Part shown: positions 34,744-45,300 of the stretch, one piece after another
Layout of the letters: every line of letters begins with the position of its first letter
How positions within the stretch are numbered: the first letter of the stretch is position 1
DNA from: Micractinium sp. NFX-FRZ
Lineage: Eukaryota; Chlorophyta; Trebouxiophyceae; Chlorellales; Chlorellaceae
DNA length: 53,024 nt
NCBI GenBank assembly: GCA_029339195.1
Contig: JAPTJF010000435.1
Coordinates: 1-53,024 of the forward strand
Direction: 5' to 3'
Position numbers and translations under genes: made by a program
The notes under the pieces: model-generated
What the model saw: the letters and a program-made list of their open reading frames with translations, nothing else
What the model was told of the DNA's origin: nothing
Database searches by the model: none

Positions 34744-36197
34744 TTACTGCTGCTGGCTCAGGAAGTACTGCAGCCGCTGCTTGAGCTGGTCGGCCATCAG
34801 CACCCCCTCCACCCGGTCCACCGGCTGCCCGTTCTTGAAGAGAACCAGCGTGGGGAGGGCTGCGGGGCAGGGGGTGAGAGCAGGCGGGGGTCGGTTGTAA
34901 AGGCACGCCTTTGAACACAGCTGCGTGGGGAGGGCTGGGGGCAAGGGGGGCGGGCAATGGTTTGGAGGTCGGCCGGGTGTTTGTGTGAGCACTAGAGTGG
35001 GCAGGGTGGCGGGAGGCAGAGGGCAGAGGGAGGCCAAGGGAGGAAGGCCATGGCAGCAGGCAGTCGCCAGGGGGAGAGCGCCGTCACCAGCAACGGGTGT
35101 GAGTAGACCACACCTCCTCGCCCAGCCCACGCATCCGGCTCGCACCCCCACTCGCTCCCGCAGCGCCCTGCCCTGCCAGATCTCAGCACTGCTGCGTGCG
35201 GAGGGGAGCACCCTGCCCTGCCCACACTCTGCAACTGGCAATGTGGAGCCGCGCTGCTCCCACGTGCACCGCACACAATTGTACTGCCCCACCCCAGCTA
35301 CCTGCAAGTGATGTGCGCAGAACATGGCAGTGACCCCTGCTCACCTCCCACGCTGTACTGGCTGGCGATGCCGGGGTAGCGCTCCGTGTCGACCTTGACA
35401 AATCTCACGCGCCCCCGCAGCTCCGGCGCCACGGCGTCCAGCACCTGGCTCTGCATCTGGCAGGGGCTGCGGGCGGGTGGGAGGCGAGGAATGGCGGCAG
35501 CGGTGGTGGGCAGGGAGGGTAAGCGGCTCGTGGTGTATCAGCCCTGCCCTGCCCCTGTTCTTGCCAGGCTCGTCACAGACCACCAGGCGGGAGGCATGGC
35601 AGCTGGTTGGTGCTCTTGGCTGGATTCCCTTTTGGCTTGCTCAATCCCAAGCCTTGGGGCTGCACTCTCCCTCTTCCTGCTTCCACTAGGCAAGAGTAGC
35701 GCACCACGGAGCACAGCCAGCAGGGAAGAGTGTGTGTTTGTGGGTGCTGCTGGCAGCAGCAGGCGTGTGTGTGTGTGTGTGTTGTGGGTGCTGCACTCAC
35801 CCGCACCAGGTTGCATAGAAGTCCACCAGCACCGGCTCTGGGCTCCCCTGGATCATGTCCTCAAAAGACTTGAATGCCTGGCTTGGGGAAGGGGCGGCGG
35901 GCAGCGGGGTGGAGCAGAGGCGAAGCGGGCGGGTTGGCACGCTGCGGGCGCGCCTGCCTGCATGCCTGCACACATGACCGGTCCTTGGTCGCATTACTAC
36001 AGACACGCAGCATCGGACCGACTCACCTGCTTCTGTGCCGCACTGATGGCCACAGTGTGCTGCCGCCGTTGGGCCCGGCTCCGTGGCGGGGCTGCCGCCG
36101 CCGCCAGCCGCTGTCGCTGCTGCCGCGCTGCGTGTGCGCGCTGCAGCGGCGCTGGGCGACAGGTTGAGGAAGCGGAGAGTGCGGAAGCTACCGGCAT
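34744..36197 (-). CDS. TRXy: Chloroplast thioredoxin y
   Basis: Small thiol-disulfide reductase; plant y-type thioredoxins reduce plastid peroxiredoxin Q and methionine sulfoxide reductases. Exons 36197-36027, 35877-35801, 35466-35345 and 34859-34744 give 161 residues. Residues 1 to ~55 are an Ala/Arg/Ser-rich transit peptide. The mature part has LVDFYATWCG then PCQMQSQVLDAV, so the WCGPC active site is split by an intron between Gly and Pro. It also has VKVDTERYPGIASQY, the cis-Pro loop ALPTLVLFKNG and DRVEGVL. ATWCGPCQ and the YPxIAxxY motif are what separate type y from types m, x and f. An upstream in-frame ATG at 36341 is possible, but the context from 36197 gives a normal plastid transit peptide. 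The last intron carries two decayed copies of the final exon's start. Confidence 0.93.
34905..35005 (-). repeat. Two decayed copies of the thioredoxin y last-exon edge
   Basis: In gene orientation three successive blocks read LPTLVLTQTPGRP (about 35002-34970), LPTQLCSKACLYN (about 34935-34900) and the real LPTLVLFKNGQPV (34859 on). Spacing is about 65-75 nt. Copy 2 keeps an AG acceptor before CCCTCCCCACGC, identical to the real edge for 11 bases. Confidence 0.88.
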
Positions 36198-36992
36198 TCT
36201 CAGGGTTCCGAGATCTCTGCCGACACCAAGGTGTTGAGATGGTGGGCTTGTCTCAAGCACTGGAGAGTCCGATGTGCGGGTCGACGTTTCGCGAGGCGAC
36301 AGGCGACAGGGTCTTCTGGATCCAGCCCGCCTGCTGAGCATGTCGTGGCGGTGGCAGTGGCGGCCAGCGGCGGCGGCGCCGCTTGGCCCGCATTTGGTGC
36401 ACTTTGATTGCCCATCTGGGGCATTTAAGATAATATCGTTATAATTACATATTGTTTGTATGTTTTATTTTTCATTTATATAATCAATAGTTGACCAAGA
36501 GCGGGGGACCACGCAGAGGTGCACATCGCCACGGCCGCTGCAGTTCCGGTGCGTGATTGGGGATGGTGCCCGGCACCACTCATATGGCTTATAAGTCATC
36601 AATAGATGGTGCGGGCGCACCTTACGCATATGTGCTTTGGTACCAACATATATTTTAACCTTGTGTCTCATACTCTCTGTGCACCCTACTCGCGCAGAAG
36701 CATACGCATGGGAGCGGCCTTGGTGGGTGCTGAACGGCCTGAGATGGCGCATCAATACCGCGAGGTCTTCTGCGGTTGCGCTTGGGAGGCTTGAGCAGGC
36801 CGAGGGACCAGCCGGTTTAGGCTGCCCACACGTTCATATCGATTTGATAGTACTGCAGGGGCACATTTGGTGGTCACAGCGTGAGCAGGGGCGGGGCTGG
36901 ACAGGGGCGGGGCGGCGCGTGGACCGGTGGGGCGCGTTTGAACCCCTGGTATGCAACACAGGCATGGCGAGCGAGCACCGCTGAGCGCACAT
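36198..36992. promoter_or_regulatory. Upstream region of thioredoxin y with an AT-rich island
   Basis: In this GC-rich genome, 36425-36490 is strongly AT-rich and contains TATATAA-like sequence in both orientations about 0.28 kb upstream of the thioredoxin start. It may be the promoter core, or a short insert of organelle DNA. It also overlaps the 3'UTR of the Pro-rich glycoprotein gene, with TTACA at 36445-36449 (TGTAA on the minus strand). Confidence 0.45.
36445..36449 (-). terminator. Candidate TGTAA signal for the Pro-rich glycoprotein gene
   Basis: About 0.54 kb past the stop codon at 36993, inside the AT-rich island. Confidence 0.35.
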
Positions 36993-39900
36993 TCAGCCAG
37001 CGAAGACAAAGGGCTTCACCGCACGCCAGTTCTCAACCCTCGCCCATGCCTCCCCGCCGCAGGCCCCGCCCTGCAGGCGCCCGTGCAGCCAGTGCCTTGC
37101 CCACCCATCCCTTCCCTTGAGCTGGCAGCAGCAGAGGACGCACACCGTGGGTTGCACCCACTGAGCACGCACCCACCCACACACACACCCACACACAGAG
37201 ACTCACCGCCCCCGTGTGAGCAAGGGCGTCGTTGCTGGCGGCTTGTACGAGGATTGCGTGCTGGCTTCCAGCTGGCCAGTACATGGGGAAGCCGGCCTTC
37301 GCGGCGTTCACCGGCCCCAGCTCACAAAACTGGCCAGCAGATGCACCGCCCGGTGAAATGGCTTCCGCCACCCGGCTGCCGTCCACCACAAACTGGAGCT
37401 GGTCGGCGCCTGAGCGAAAACGCTCGCCCTGCATTCAGCATCCGGGGGGAGGAGGCGGGGGACGGGAGGAGGTTCACATGTGCTGCTGCACAGCCCCTCC
37501 GCCAAGAAGGGTGCAGCCCCGAGGCGTGGGCTGGGAGTACTTGAATCCCAGGCAGGCGGCAACAGGCTTGCGGCTGTGGCATGGGCAGCCCCGCCAGGCA
37601 GCCACCCACCACACCACACCCAGCTTGCATGGAGATGTGACGCCAGAGTAAGCAGGCACAATCACCCGGGGCCTTGCCGGCACAGCACGGCAACCTGCGG
37701 CTACCCACCACGCCGCACCTGGCCAGATACGGCGATGTCAAAGTAGACGGGGAGAGCGCCAACCCGGATGATGGCGACGGCCTGGCCCGACTGTGGGCTG
37801 GCGTTGACGTTGTCGAGGCTGCACAGGGCGCAGTTGTCGTAGCTGAAGCGCACGGAGAAGCCGTCATTGGAGATGGTCCAGGGCTGGTTGATTGTGACGT
37901 AGGACAGGCTGCGGCGGGTGGGGCGCACAAGCAAACAGAACCTTTGTGATTCCAGGCTGATGGGGGGGCGCTCTTGTTTCATTCTGGCGTCTCCCCTTGA
38001 GTGGACAGGGGAAGCTAGCCGTTCACGCGGGCTGTGAGGCAGGTGGTGCGGTGTCAGTGGCTGTGCCCCATGTGCCAGGCGGGCCAGGCTGGGAGGCAGG
38101 CCCCAGCACGCCCAGCGCAGTTGCTGGCAACGCAGTGCAGGGCAGGACTACGCTGACTGAGAGCCGTATGAAGGCATGAGCGAGCGCACCCTGCTGGGCA
38201 CAGCAACGGCGGGCTTTAGTCCACCCCAGAGGACGGCTGCCAGCGCGCCCCCCACCCCACCCCGCCCTGCGGCCCAGCTGCCCACCCAGCCTGGCTCACC
38301 CCCATGAGAAACCCACTTCCAGCAGGGGCACACAGCTGCCGCCGGAGCAGTAGTGGCGGGAGGAGCAGGCGTTGCCGCAGGAGCTGCAGCAGGGAAGGGT
38401 TCAGGGTGGAAGGGCGGCGGACGGAGGTGAGCGCTGCAATCTGCGTGATGCACCCCTGAGTGTGCTGCAGCGCTGCCACAGGTCCGCCTCCGTGGGCCGC
38501 AGTGCACGCCTGCCCTTCCCACTGGTGCATCTAAGTGCATCCCCCAGCTGTTAGCACACCAATCCCACAGATGGTAGCTGACTGGTGCCTTTGGCTTGAT
38601 TTCCTGTTGGCTTCCCAACCACACCACGCCTTCGGCTGCCATCCTCCTCTGCTACCACAACCACTCACCCGCAGTTGTTGCGGTCAGAGCCCAGGTCCTG
38701 TGACAGTGGCACGGGGGGTGAGCTTGTCAGCTTCCCAGCTTTGACACCTGGAATGCCACTCTTCATCGTGGCATACTTCCTGGCAATTCTGTTGGAGGCG
38801 AGTGCAGAGGGGCGAGCGGCGCGTGCAGCCTCCCCTGCTACATGCAGCTGTGGCACGCCATGCCAGCCCTCCCAGGGTCCCATCCCACCCCAGTGGTGGG
38901 CGACGGGACCCCCCATTGGTGCGCTGCCTGCAGCGCTATGCCTACCTTGCAGACAGCGCCAGCGCAGCAGGCATTCAGTGCGCAAGCCCCGTTGCAGGGG
39001 GGCGGCGGGGGTGGGGACGGAGGAGGGGGTGGCGATGGTGGGGGTGGGGGGCTGGGCGGGGGCGGTGAAGGCGACGGGGGTGGTGGCGGGGAAGGTGGCG
39101 GCGGGGGTGGGGAAGGTGGAGGCGGGGGGCTGGGCGGGGGTGGGGGCCCTGCATGGCAGCATGGCCAGCAGCACGTGGGTAGGCGGCAGCTCGTTCACGC
39201 CGCGCATGCAGGTCAGGAAGCACTGCTGGGTGAGAAGCGGTACCAGCGTGCCCCCGCATGTGCCACCGCGTCTCGTGCCACAGCAGCGCAGTGCAGCACA
39301 CAGCCACCGTCCTGTCATCCGCTGGCACCAAGTGTCAAGTGACTACACATGTGACACATATGCATGTCATGTCATATGCCGGCGGGCTTAATGGCAGGGG
39401 CACCCATGCCCACCCCACTCACGGGGGGGCCTGGGACTCGGAGGGGGCGGAGCCGGGCTGGGAGGAGGCCTCGGGCTGTGAGCAGGATTTGAGGGTGCAG
39501 GTGGGAGGGAGTCAGTGCGCCAGGGTGGGGCAGCAAGCTGGCCAGACAGCAGCGAGGCAGACAAAGCCTGGCTGGCTGGGTGGGGGGGAGTTCAGCCTGC
39601 AAGCAGAACACTCACGCTTGGGTGGCACGAGGCGGGGAAGGCGCGGGTCGAGGCGAAGGCGGCGGCGGAGACAGAGGGGGAGGGGGTGGCGAGGGGCTGG
39701 GGGGTGGTGGAGGCGGAGAGGGCGATGGCGGGGGAGGCGATGGTGAGGGGCTAGGAGGGGGTGGAGGGGGCGAAGGCTTAGGAGGGGGCGGCGGTGGGGA
39801 GGGCGAGGGGTTTGGGGGAGGTGGGCTTGGAGGCGGCGGCGGGGACGGCAGAGGCGGCGGGGGAGGGGAGGGTGAAGGGGGAGGGGGTGGTGACGGCAGT

Positions 39901-40764
39901 GGGGGCGATGGGCCGGGTGGTGACGGGGCCGGTGGGGGAGGTGGAGAGGGTTTGGGGGGCGGGGGTGAGGGGCGTGGGGGCGAAGGCGGAGGAGGAGATG
40001 GGGGAGGTGGGGGTGCGGGCGGGGAAGGAGAGGGGGGAGGGTACGGAGAAGGGGGCGGGGGGCGCGGGGAGGGTGGGGGGCGGGGCCTGCAGCAGGCAGA
40101 ATAAGAGAAGGGTCATGCGCAGCATCAGCTGACAGCGGCAGGCTCAACTGATTCAGCTGCAACCCGCCGCGTGAAGCCGACTCACCAATGCTGAGTAGCC
40201 AAGAGAGATGTAGTAGGCGGCCAAGTGGGCCGGCTACCACAAAATCACAAGGGTTGGTGCAATATAGCCAGATCGTCATTAGGAGCACTCACGAAGTAGG
40301 ATACAAACCACTCACGAAGGGGGCGGCGCATCCAGAGGCCTTGGGGGAGGTGGGGGAGGCGGGGAGGGGCTGGGCGGAGGGCGCGGCGACGGAGGCGGGC
40401 TGGGCGGCGGCGGGGAGGGCTTGGGACTGGGTGGAGGGCGCGGGGGAAAGGGCTGCAGGGAGCCGGGTGCACAGGTGAGAGATGACAGGCTGGGGTTGAA
40501 GTGCATGTACCAGCTTTGCTTCGGGGGCTGCCAGTGCCCGCTGCCTGCATGACATGCCTGTGACCACCCCACCACAGGTGGCCCTGACCACCAGTGGTGC
40601 AGCTGACGACCGCCCAGCACCAACATCCACCCAACCTCAAACTTCTATTGCCCGCTCACCGGCTTAGGTCTTGTTTGAAGCAGAGCCCTGCTGGGTGCCG
40701 CAGCCGCACCGGTGGTCAGGGCGGCAAGGCACAGAGCCAGCAGCAGCGCCGCCGGCCTGCACAT
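36993..40764 (-). CDS. Secreted Pro-rich, Cys-rich cell-wall-type glycoprotein
   Basis: Ten exons close in frame to 537 residues: 40764-40660, 40452-40316, 40086-39616, 39475-39423, 39148-38946, 38775-38669, 38383-38300, 37911-37719, 37428-37207, 37031-36993. A clear signal peptide (MCRPAALLLALCLAALTTGAAA) is followed by about 290 residues of SPn/PPP repeats of the Hyp-rich glycoprotein type. Then comes a Cys cluster (CNGACALNACCAGAVCK), a second Cys module (NNCGSCGNACSSRHYC) and a globular C-terminal part of ~165 residues (LSYVTINQPWTIS, LQFVVDGSRVAEA, NWRAVKPFVFAG) that I do not recognise. It is pherophorin-like in architecture, but the usual pherophorin domain is not visible. It is likely Hyp-glycosylated in the wall. 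The acceptor at 38775 is the weakest junction: a stronger acceptor at 38788 puts the exon in a frame that hits a stop. Confidence 0.78.
40286..40319 (-). repeat. Duplicated splice donor (Pro-rich glycoprotein gene)
   Basis: On the minus strand CTTCGTGAGTG occurs at 40319-40309 (real donor, exon end 40316) and again at 40296-40286, 23 bp further into the intron. Using the second copy would add 23 nt and shift the frame. Confidence 0.75.
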
Positions 40765-42371
40765 GGCGGCCACACAGGGACCCATGGAGGGCCCGCAACT
40801 GCTTCTGGGACACTGTTACAGCTGAATCTAGACTTCACACGGAGATGTTCCAGATGAGCGGCTTGGGGGCGGGTGGACGCTCGGGTGAGAACGAGTGCCC
40901 ACTCGCAAGCCCTCGACGAAAACCGAGGATACAAGAACCAGGTGCCGGACGACAAGGTTTAAAACTGGACTAAATCAACTGGGCTGTGGGATCGGGTGTT
41001 TTAAGGAGGCACAAGCTTCGGGCCTGCTGACTGGGTCGTACTGAGCACTCTGCCACTTGGCCATGGCACAGAGTACGGTGGGAGCCCTCTTGCGCGCTCT
41101 GCAGTAGTTTTCCCGCTGATCAATGTAGCTATACACCATACACCAATATTTATAAACCTTCGGCAGCATTTCCAGGCGTGTGGAGGTCCCTCTAGCCCTT
41201 CCAGGCTGGAATGCCCTTACGGCTCTCTTATGGCTTGGCTGCGGTGGTGGCGGCACTGCCCACCAACGAGCGGCCAGTGGCATTGAAGCCCTAACCTGCT
41301 CTTGCACACGCATGCTGCACTCTACAACACACTAGTGTGGCATTTGCGCCGCACACGGGCACTCCTCAGCTGGCTGGCAGCCTCTAGGGGGCCCATGACA
41401 GGGGCCATTACTAGTGGCGGCAGCCACCTCATGCGGCGGCCGCCGCTTCTGCGCCCCGCCCCACATGCGTCTCCGATTCTATCGGTGGTTTATACAGAGT
41501 GCCTCTTGCATGCTGATTCGTGAGCTGACTCTTTGAGAGGTTTTGATCAAGATGGATACTGCATGGCGGCGGTTGAGGCTCTTGGCTTGGCGGCAGACGC
41601 CGCTGGAGGTCGCTGACAATGCCCTGGTACGTCAGTGCAATGGCGACTAGGTATTAGCTGAATTCAGGTCTTCAGAAGCACCACATGCCGTGTGTATAGC
41701 AGGTTCTTGAACATGGAGCAGAAGCAGTTTGCTGCCCCAGCCGGTGCCCAACCACAACCCGCTCGTTTGCGTCAAGGCGCCTCGACGCCCAGGTGGCGCT
41801 GCCTGCCGTTTGGCGAAAAGGGTGGCTGAAGTCTCTGGTATCGATGCCGAGTAAAGGGCTTCAACGGGCGGGGGATGGATGCGCGAAAGGCTTGCAGAAT
41901 TCAGCGGCCCGTGTAGTGCGGCGACACGCAGGTGCCGCCCGGGCGGCGCCTGTCCAGCAGAGTCCATCTGTCCATCTGGCGCATCCTGCACTGCTTGTGC
42001 GAGTTGTTTTCATCCGTAAGATCCTTATGTATTCTTTCAGGTTATCAAGTGAAAGTATGAGTGGCGGCATGGCTCTCGAGGGTCGTTCAGAAATGGGCGG
42101 GGCACGATTGGTGACCACGTGGCACCTGCGGCGTGCGGGCGGGGCGGGCGGGCGTGGGGCGGGTGAGCGGGGACAGGCGCCTGGGTAGCACCTCGTCGCT
42201 CAGCACAATTTAAAACCGGTTTTTGCGACATATGACACACCAGAGAGTGATTGCCTCGGCCAGTGCAAGCTGCTGCATGGGGCGTGCTCTGCATGAATCG
42301 CGGCCCCTCAAGCCACCGATGGCCTCGCTGCCGGCAATTTCCTCCTTCGATTCAAGTCTCTGCACTGCAAC
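40765..42371. other. Intergenic, ~1.6 kb, divergent promoters
   Basis: It lies between two divergent starts (the Pro-rich glycoprotein and the coiled-coil gene). There is a moderately AT-rich patch around 41105-41165. Short ORFs exist, including a 33-codon one starting near 41551, but none resembles a known protein. Confidence 0.5.
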
Positions 42372-45300
42372 ATGGCTACCCAGGCGGCTCAAATGCGCAC
42401 CCGCCTGTTTGGCGGCTCTGGCTCGGCGGTCGCCGGGCTGTCCTCCGCCTCGGCGGGCCCCCACACCACCGAGGCGCTGCGCCAGGCCACGGACCGGCTG
42501 CTGAAGGAGCAGGCGTCGGCCGAGCTGAGCGTGGGGCTCTACCGCCAGAAGCTGGGGGAGGCACAGGCGGCGGTCAAGCGGCTGGAGGAGGCGTACGTGG
42601 CGCAGAACCAGACTAATGCCAAACTGCAGGGTGGGTGGGGCCTCAGACTCTGTGGGCTGCCAGTTAGGCGGGGTGCGGCTGGGGGCGGCGCGCTGTGGCG
42701 GTCGGTCAACGCTCAGGCACCGACAGCTGGGCAGCGGCGCACGCCGCCCGATGACCATGCGTGCCGTCACCACATGCACTGTTCATCCCCTGCCCCTCAC
42801 CCCTGCCTTTCCCGCCCCTTATGGACGTACGCAGCCCGCGTGAAGAGCGACTACGCGGCACTGGCCAGCCTGACGGCCAGCGTGGCACAGACCACCGCCG
42901 CCTACCGCGCCCTCAAGTCTGACTACGACGCCCTGGCTGTGGCCCTGGCTGAGGCCGACCTGGAGCGCGGCGCCCTGGCCGCCTCCTTTGCCGCCAAGGC
43001 TGGCGCGCTGGGCGAGCTGGAGGCGCAGCATGCGCGCGCCTGCAGCGCGGGGCGCGACCTGGCGGCGGAGGCGGCGCGCCTGCGGGGGGAGGCTGCAGAG
43101 AAGGTGGGTGCTGGCTATGCTGGGTCTGTGAGATGATGATGGTGGGTAGGGTGGTGGGCAAGTAAACATTCCAGGGTTGATGTGGGTGCTGGGTTTCCAG
43201 GTGGGTGCTGGTGGCAGCGGCGGGCACGTGAGAGCTTGGACCAAGGCAGCACCCGCTAGCGCAGCACCCACTGGGGTGGCACCATGCACCCACCTGCCAT
43301 CTCGACAGCCGCCAGCTTCTTCACTCCTCTGTTCTCACACCCTCCCCCCTTACTGCACCTGCCACCTGCAGGCCAAGCTGGCAGAGGCGGCCGAGGGGCG
43401 TGCCTCTCGCCTGGATGGCGAGCTGGCGGCGACGCGGGCGGAGCGCAACGACTTTGCGGGCCGGCTGGCCACGGCCACTGCTCAGCTGGAGCATCTTGGC
43501 GTTGAGCTGGAGAGCAAGAGCATTCAGCTGGAGGAGGTGACAGGCGCCAAGGTGGGTGGCGGTCAAGGTTGAGTGCGGTGGGCAAGCGGTGATGGGCGCT
43601 CAATGAGGGAGCGGGGGCCGGGCTGCGCCCCCAACACTGCACTGGCGGCACCGGCGGCTCCTGCCTGCCTTGTTAATGAACTGCCTTCCTGTTCACAAAT
43701 GCATACCCATGTTCACTGCCCCGCCCCTCGCTCGGCTGCTCATACCTGCCTTGCGCAGGCTGCACTGGAGACGGCGGTGCAGGAGAAGGAGGGCAAGGTG
43801 CAGCAGCTGGAGACTGAGCTGGTGGGCGTCCAGGAGGCAGCCACGGCTACTCAGGTGTGGTTAGGTGCTGGGCACCTATGGGTAGTGGGTGCACGGTCAT
43901 GAAGCTTGCTTTTGGCCGGCGCCTGGGTCGGCACGCCAACGCAATCACTGCTTACCACACTGATTGCTTGCTCCTCACCTTGTTGACTTCCTGCCCCTTT
44001 CCCCTGCCGACAGGCGGAGCACACTGCAGCGCTGGAGGCCAAGCTGGCTGAGCTCGCCGCCGCCAACGAGGCCAAGGTGGGCTGTGTGGGTGCTGGAAGT
44101 GATGGGTGTTGGAAGCAGGTACAGGGGCGGCAGGCCTTGCAACGTGCTGTGGGCCCTTCCTGGTCATCAACTGCCTGCCTGAGGTACACCAGCACACCAG
44201 CATACCGCCCACTTAACACATGCCATCCTTTCCCCTCCCCTCGCTGGCAGGCTGCACTGGAAGGCGAGCTGTCCTCCAAGGTGGATGAGTTTGACAAGCT
44301 CAGCACCCAGTTCAACGAGATGCAGGAGGAGGTCGGCGCCACGCAGGTGGGGCGGCAGCGGGGGGATGGGGGGTGGTGCAATCTGGCTGTTGGTTGGATT
44401 GGTGATGATGCGAGATGGCTGCCAAGCCATGGGATGCCCATCATAACAGTGGGAGTGAGTACAGCTACTTTCTGTGACTGGCTGGCCTGCTTCTGTGCAC
44501 CTCTTTGATCCTTCCCTTGCTTGCTCCTCTAATCACAACCTCCCTGTCCCTTGCTCCTCTGGCAGGCCGCCAAGGACAGCAAGCTGGCTGAGCTGCAGAC
44601 CCAGCTGGATGCGGCCGCGCAGCAGCACGGGCGGGAGGTGAAGCGGATGCAAGAGCAGCACGAGCGCGAGCAGGAGAGGCAGGTGGCGCGCACCAGCGAG
44701 GTGGGGCGGCAGTAGAGGTTGTTGGTAGGGCAGGTGGTTGGTTGTGTGGTGCAGCCGCCTGGTGCGTGCTGCTTAGCCGGGTTCTGGCAACGACCCCCAG
44801 GCGGAGCATGTGACCACGGCGCCCTGCCATTACCCGCCCAACTTGTGGGTGCTGACTTCCTGCCTTCTCCTGCCCCGACAACTCTGCTCTGCAGAAGCTG
44901 AGCGAGATGCAGCAGGAGAGCAGCAAGACCAAACAGGAGCTGGATGCTGAGCGCAAGAAGGCCCATGAGGCGGAGACGGTGGTGGCAGAGGTGGGCGGGT
45001 GGGGCGGGGGAGATCAAGGGGCGGTTGGGGAAGGGACCGGGAGGCAGCATTGAGCTGGGTGTTTGGGGATGTTGGAGGCTGGAATGGCTTTACTCAGCAC
45101 GAAAGGTTTAGCTGAGTGCGCAGCGTGCTAATTGCAACCCTTCGCCTCTGCGTGCCCAGCCTAAAGCAACCCCCATCTGCAGCCAACCCAGGCCTGCCTC
45201 ACGTGCAGGTCGGTGCACCCATGGCTCAGCTGGAGGCTGCCTGAATTTCCCCCGTTGCTGATCTCGCACCCTGCTTCATGCCACCGCCCATCTTCCTGCA

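Noticed and set aside
38669..38788. Alternative Cys-rich frame (KNCQEVCHDEEW...) for the exon of the Pro-rich glycoprotein
   Set aside because: Attractive Cys spacing and the stronger acceptor, but it reaches TGA within the exon and cannot join the following exons in phase. The frame with acceptor at 38775 leads cleanly into NNCGSCGNAC and onward.
41551..41652. 33-codon ORF in the 40765-42371 gap
   Set aside because: Too short, no supporting splice sites or similarity.
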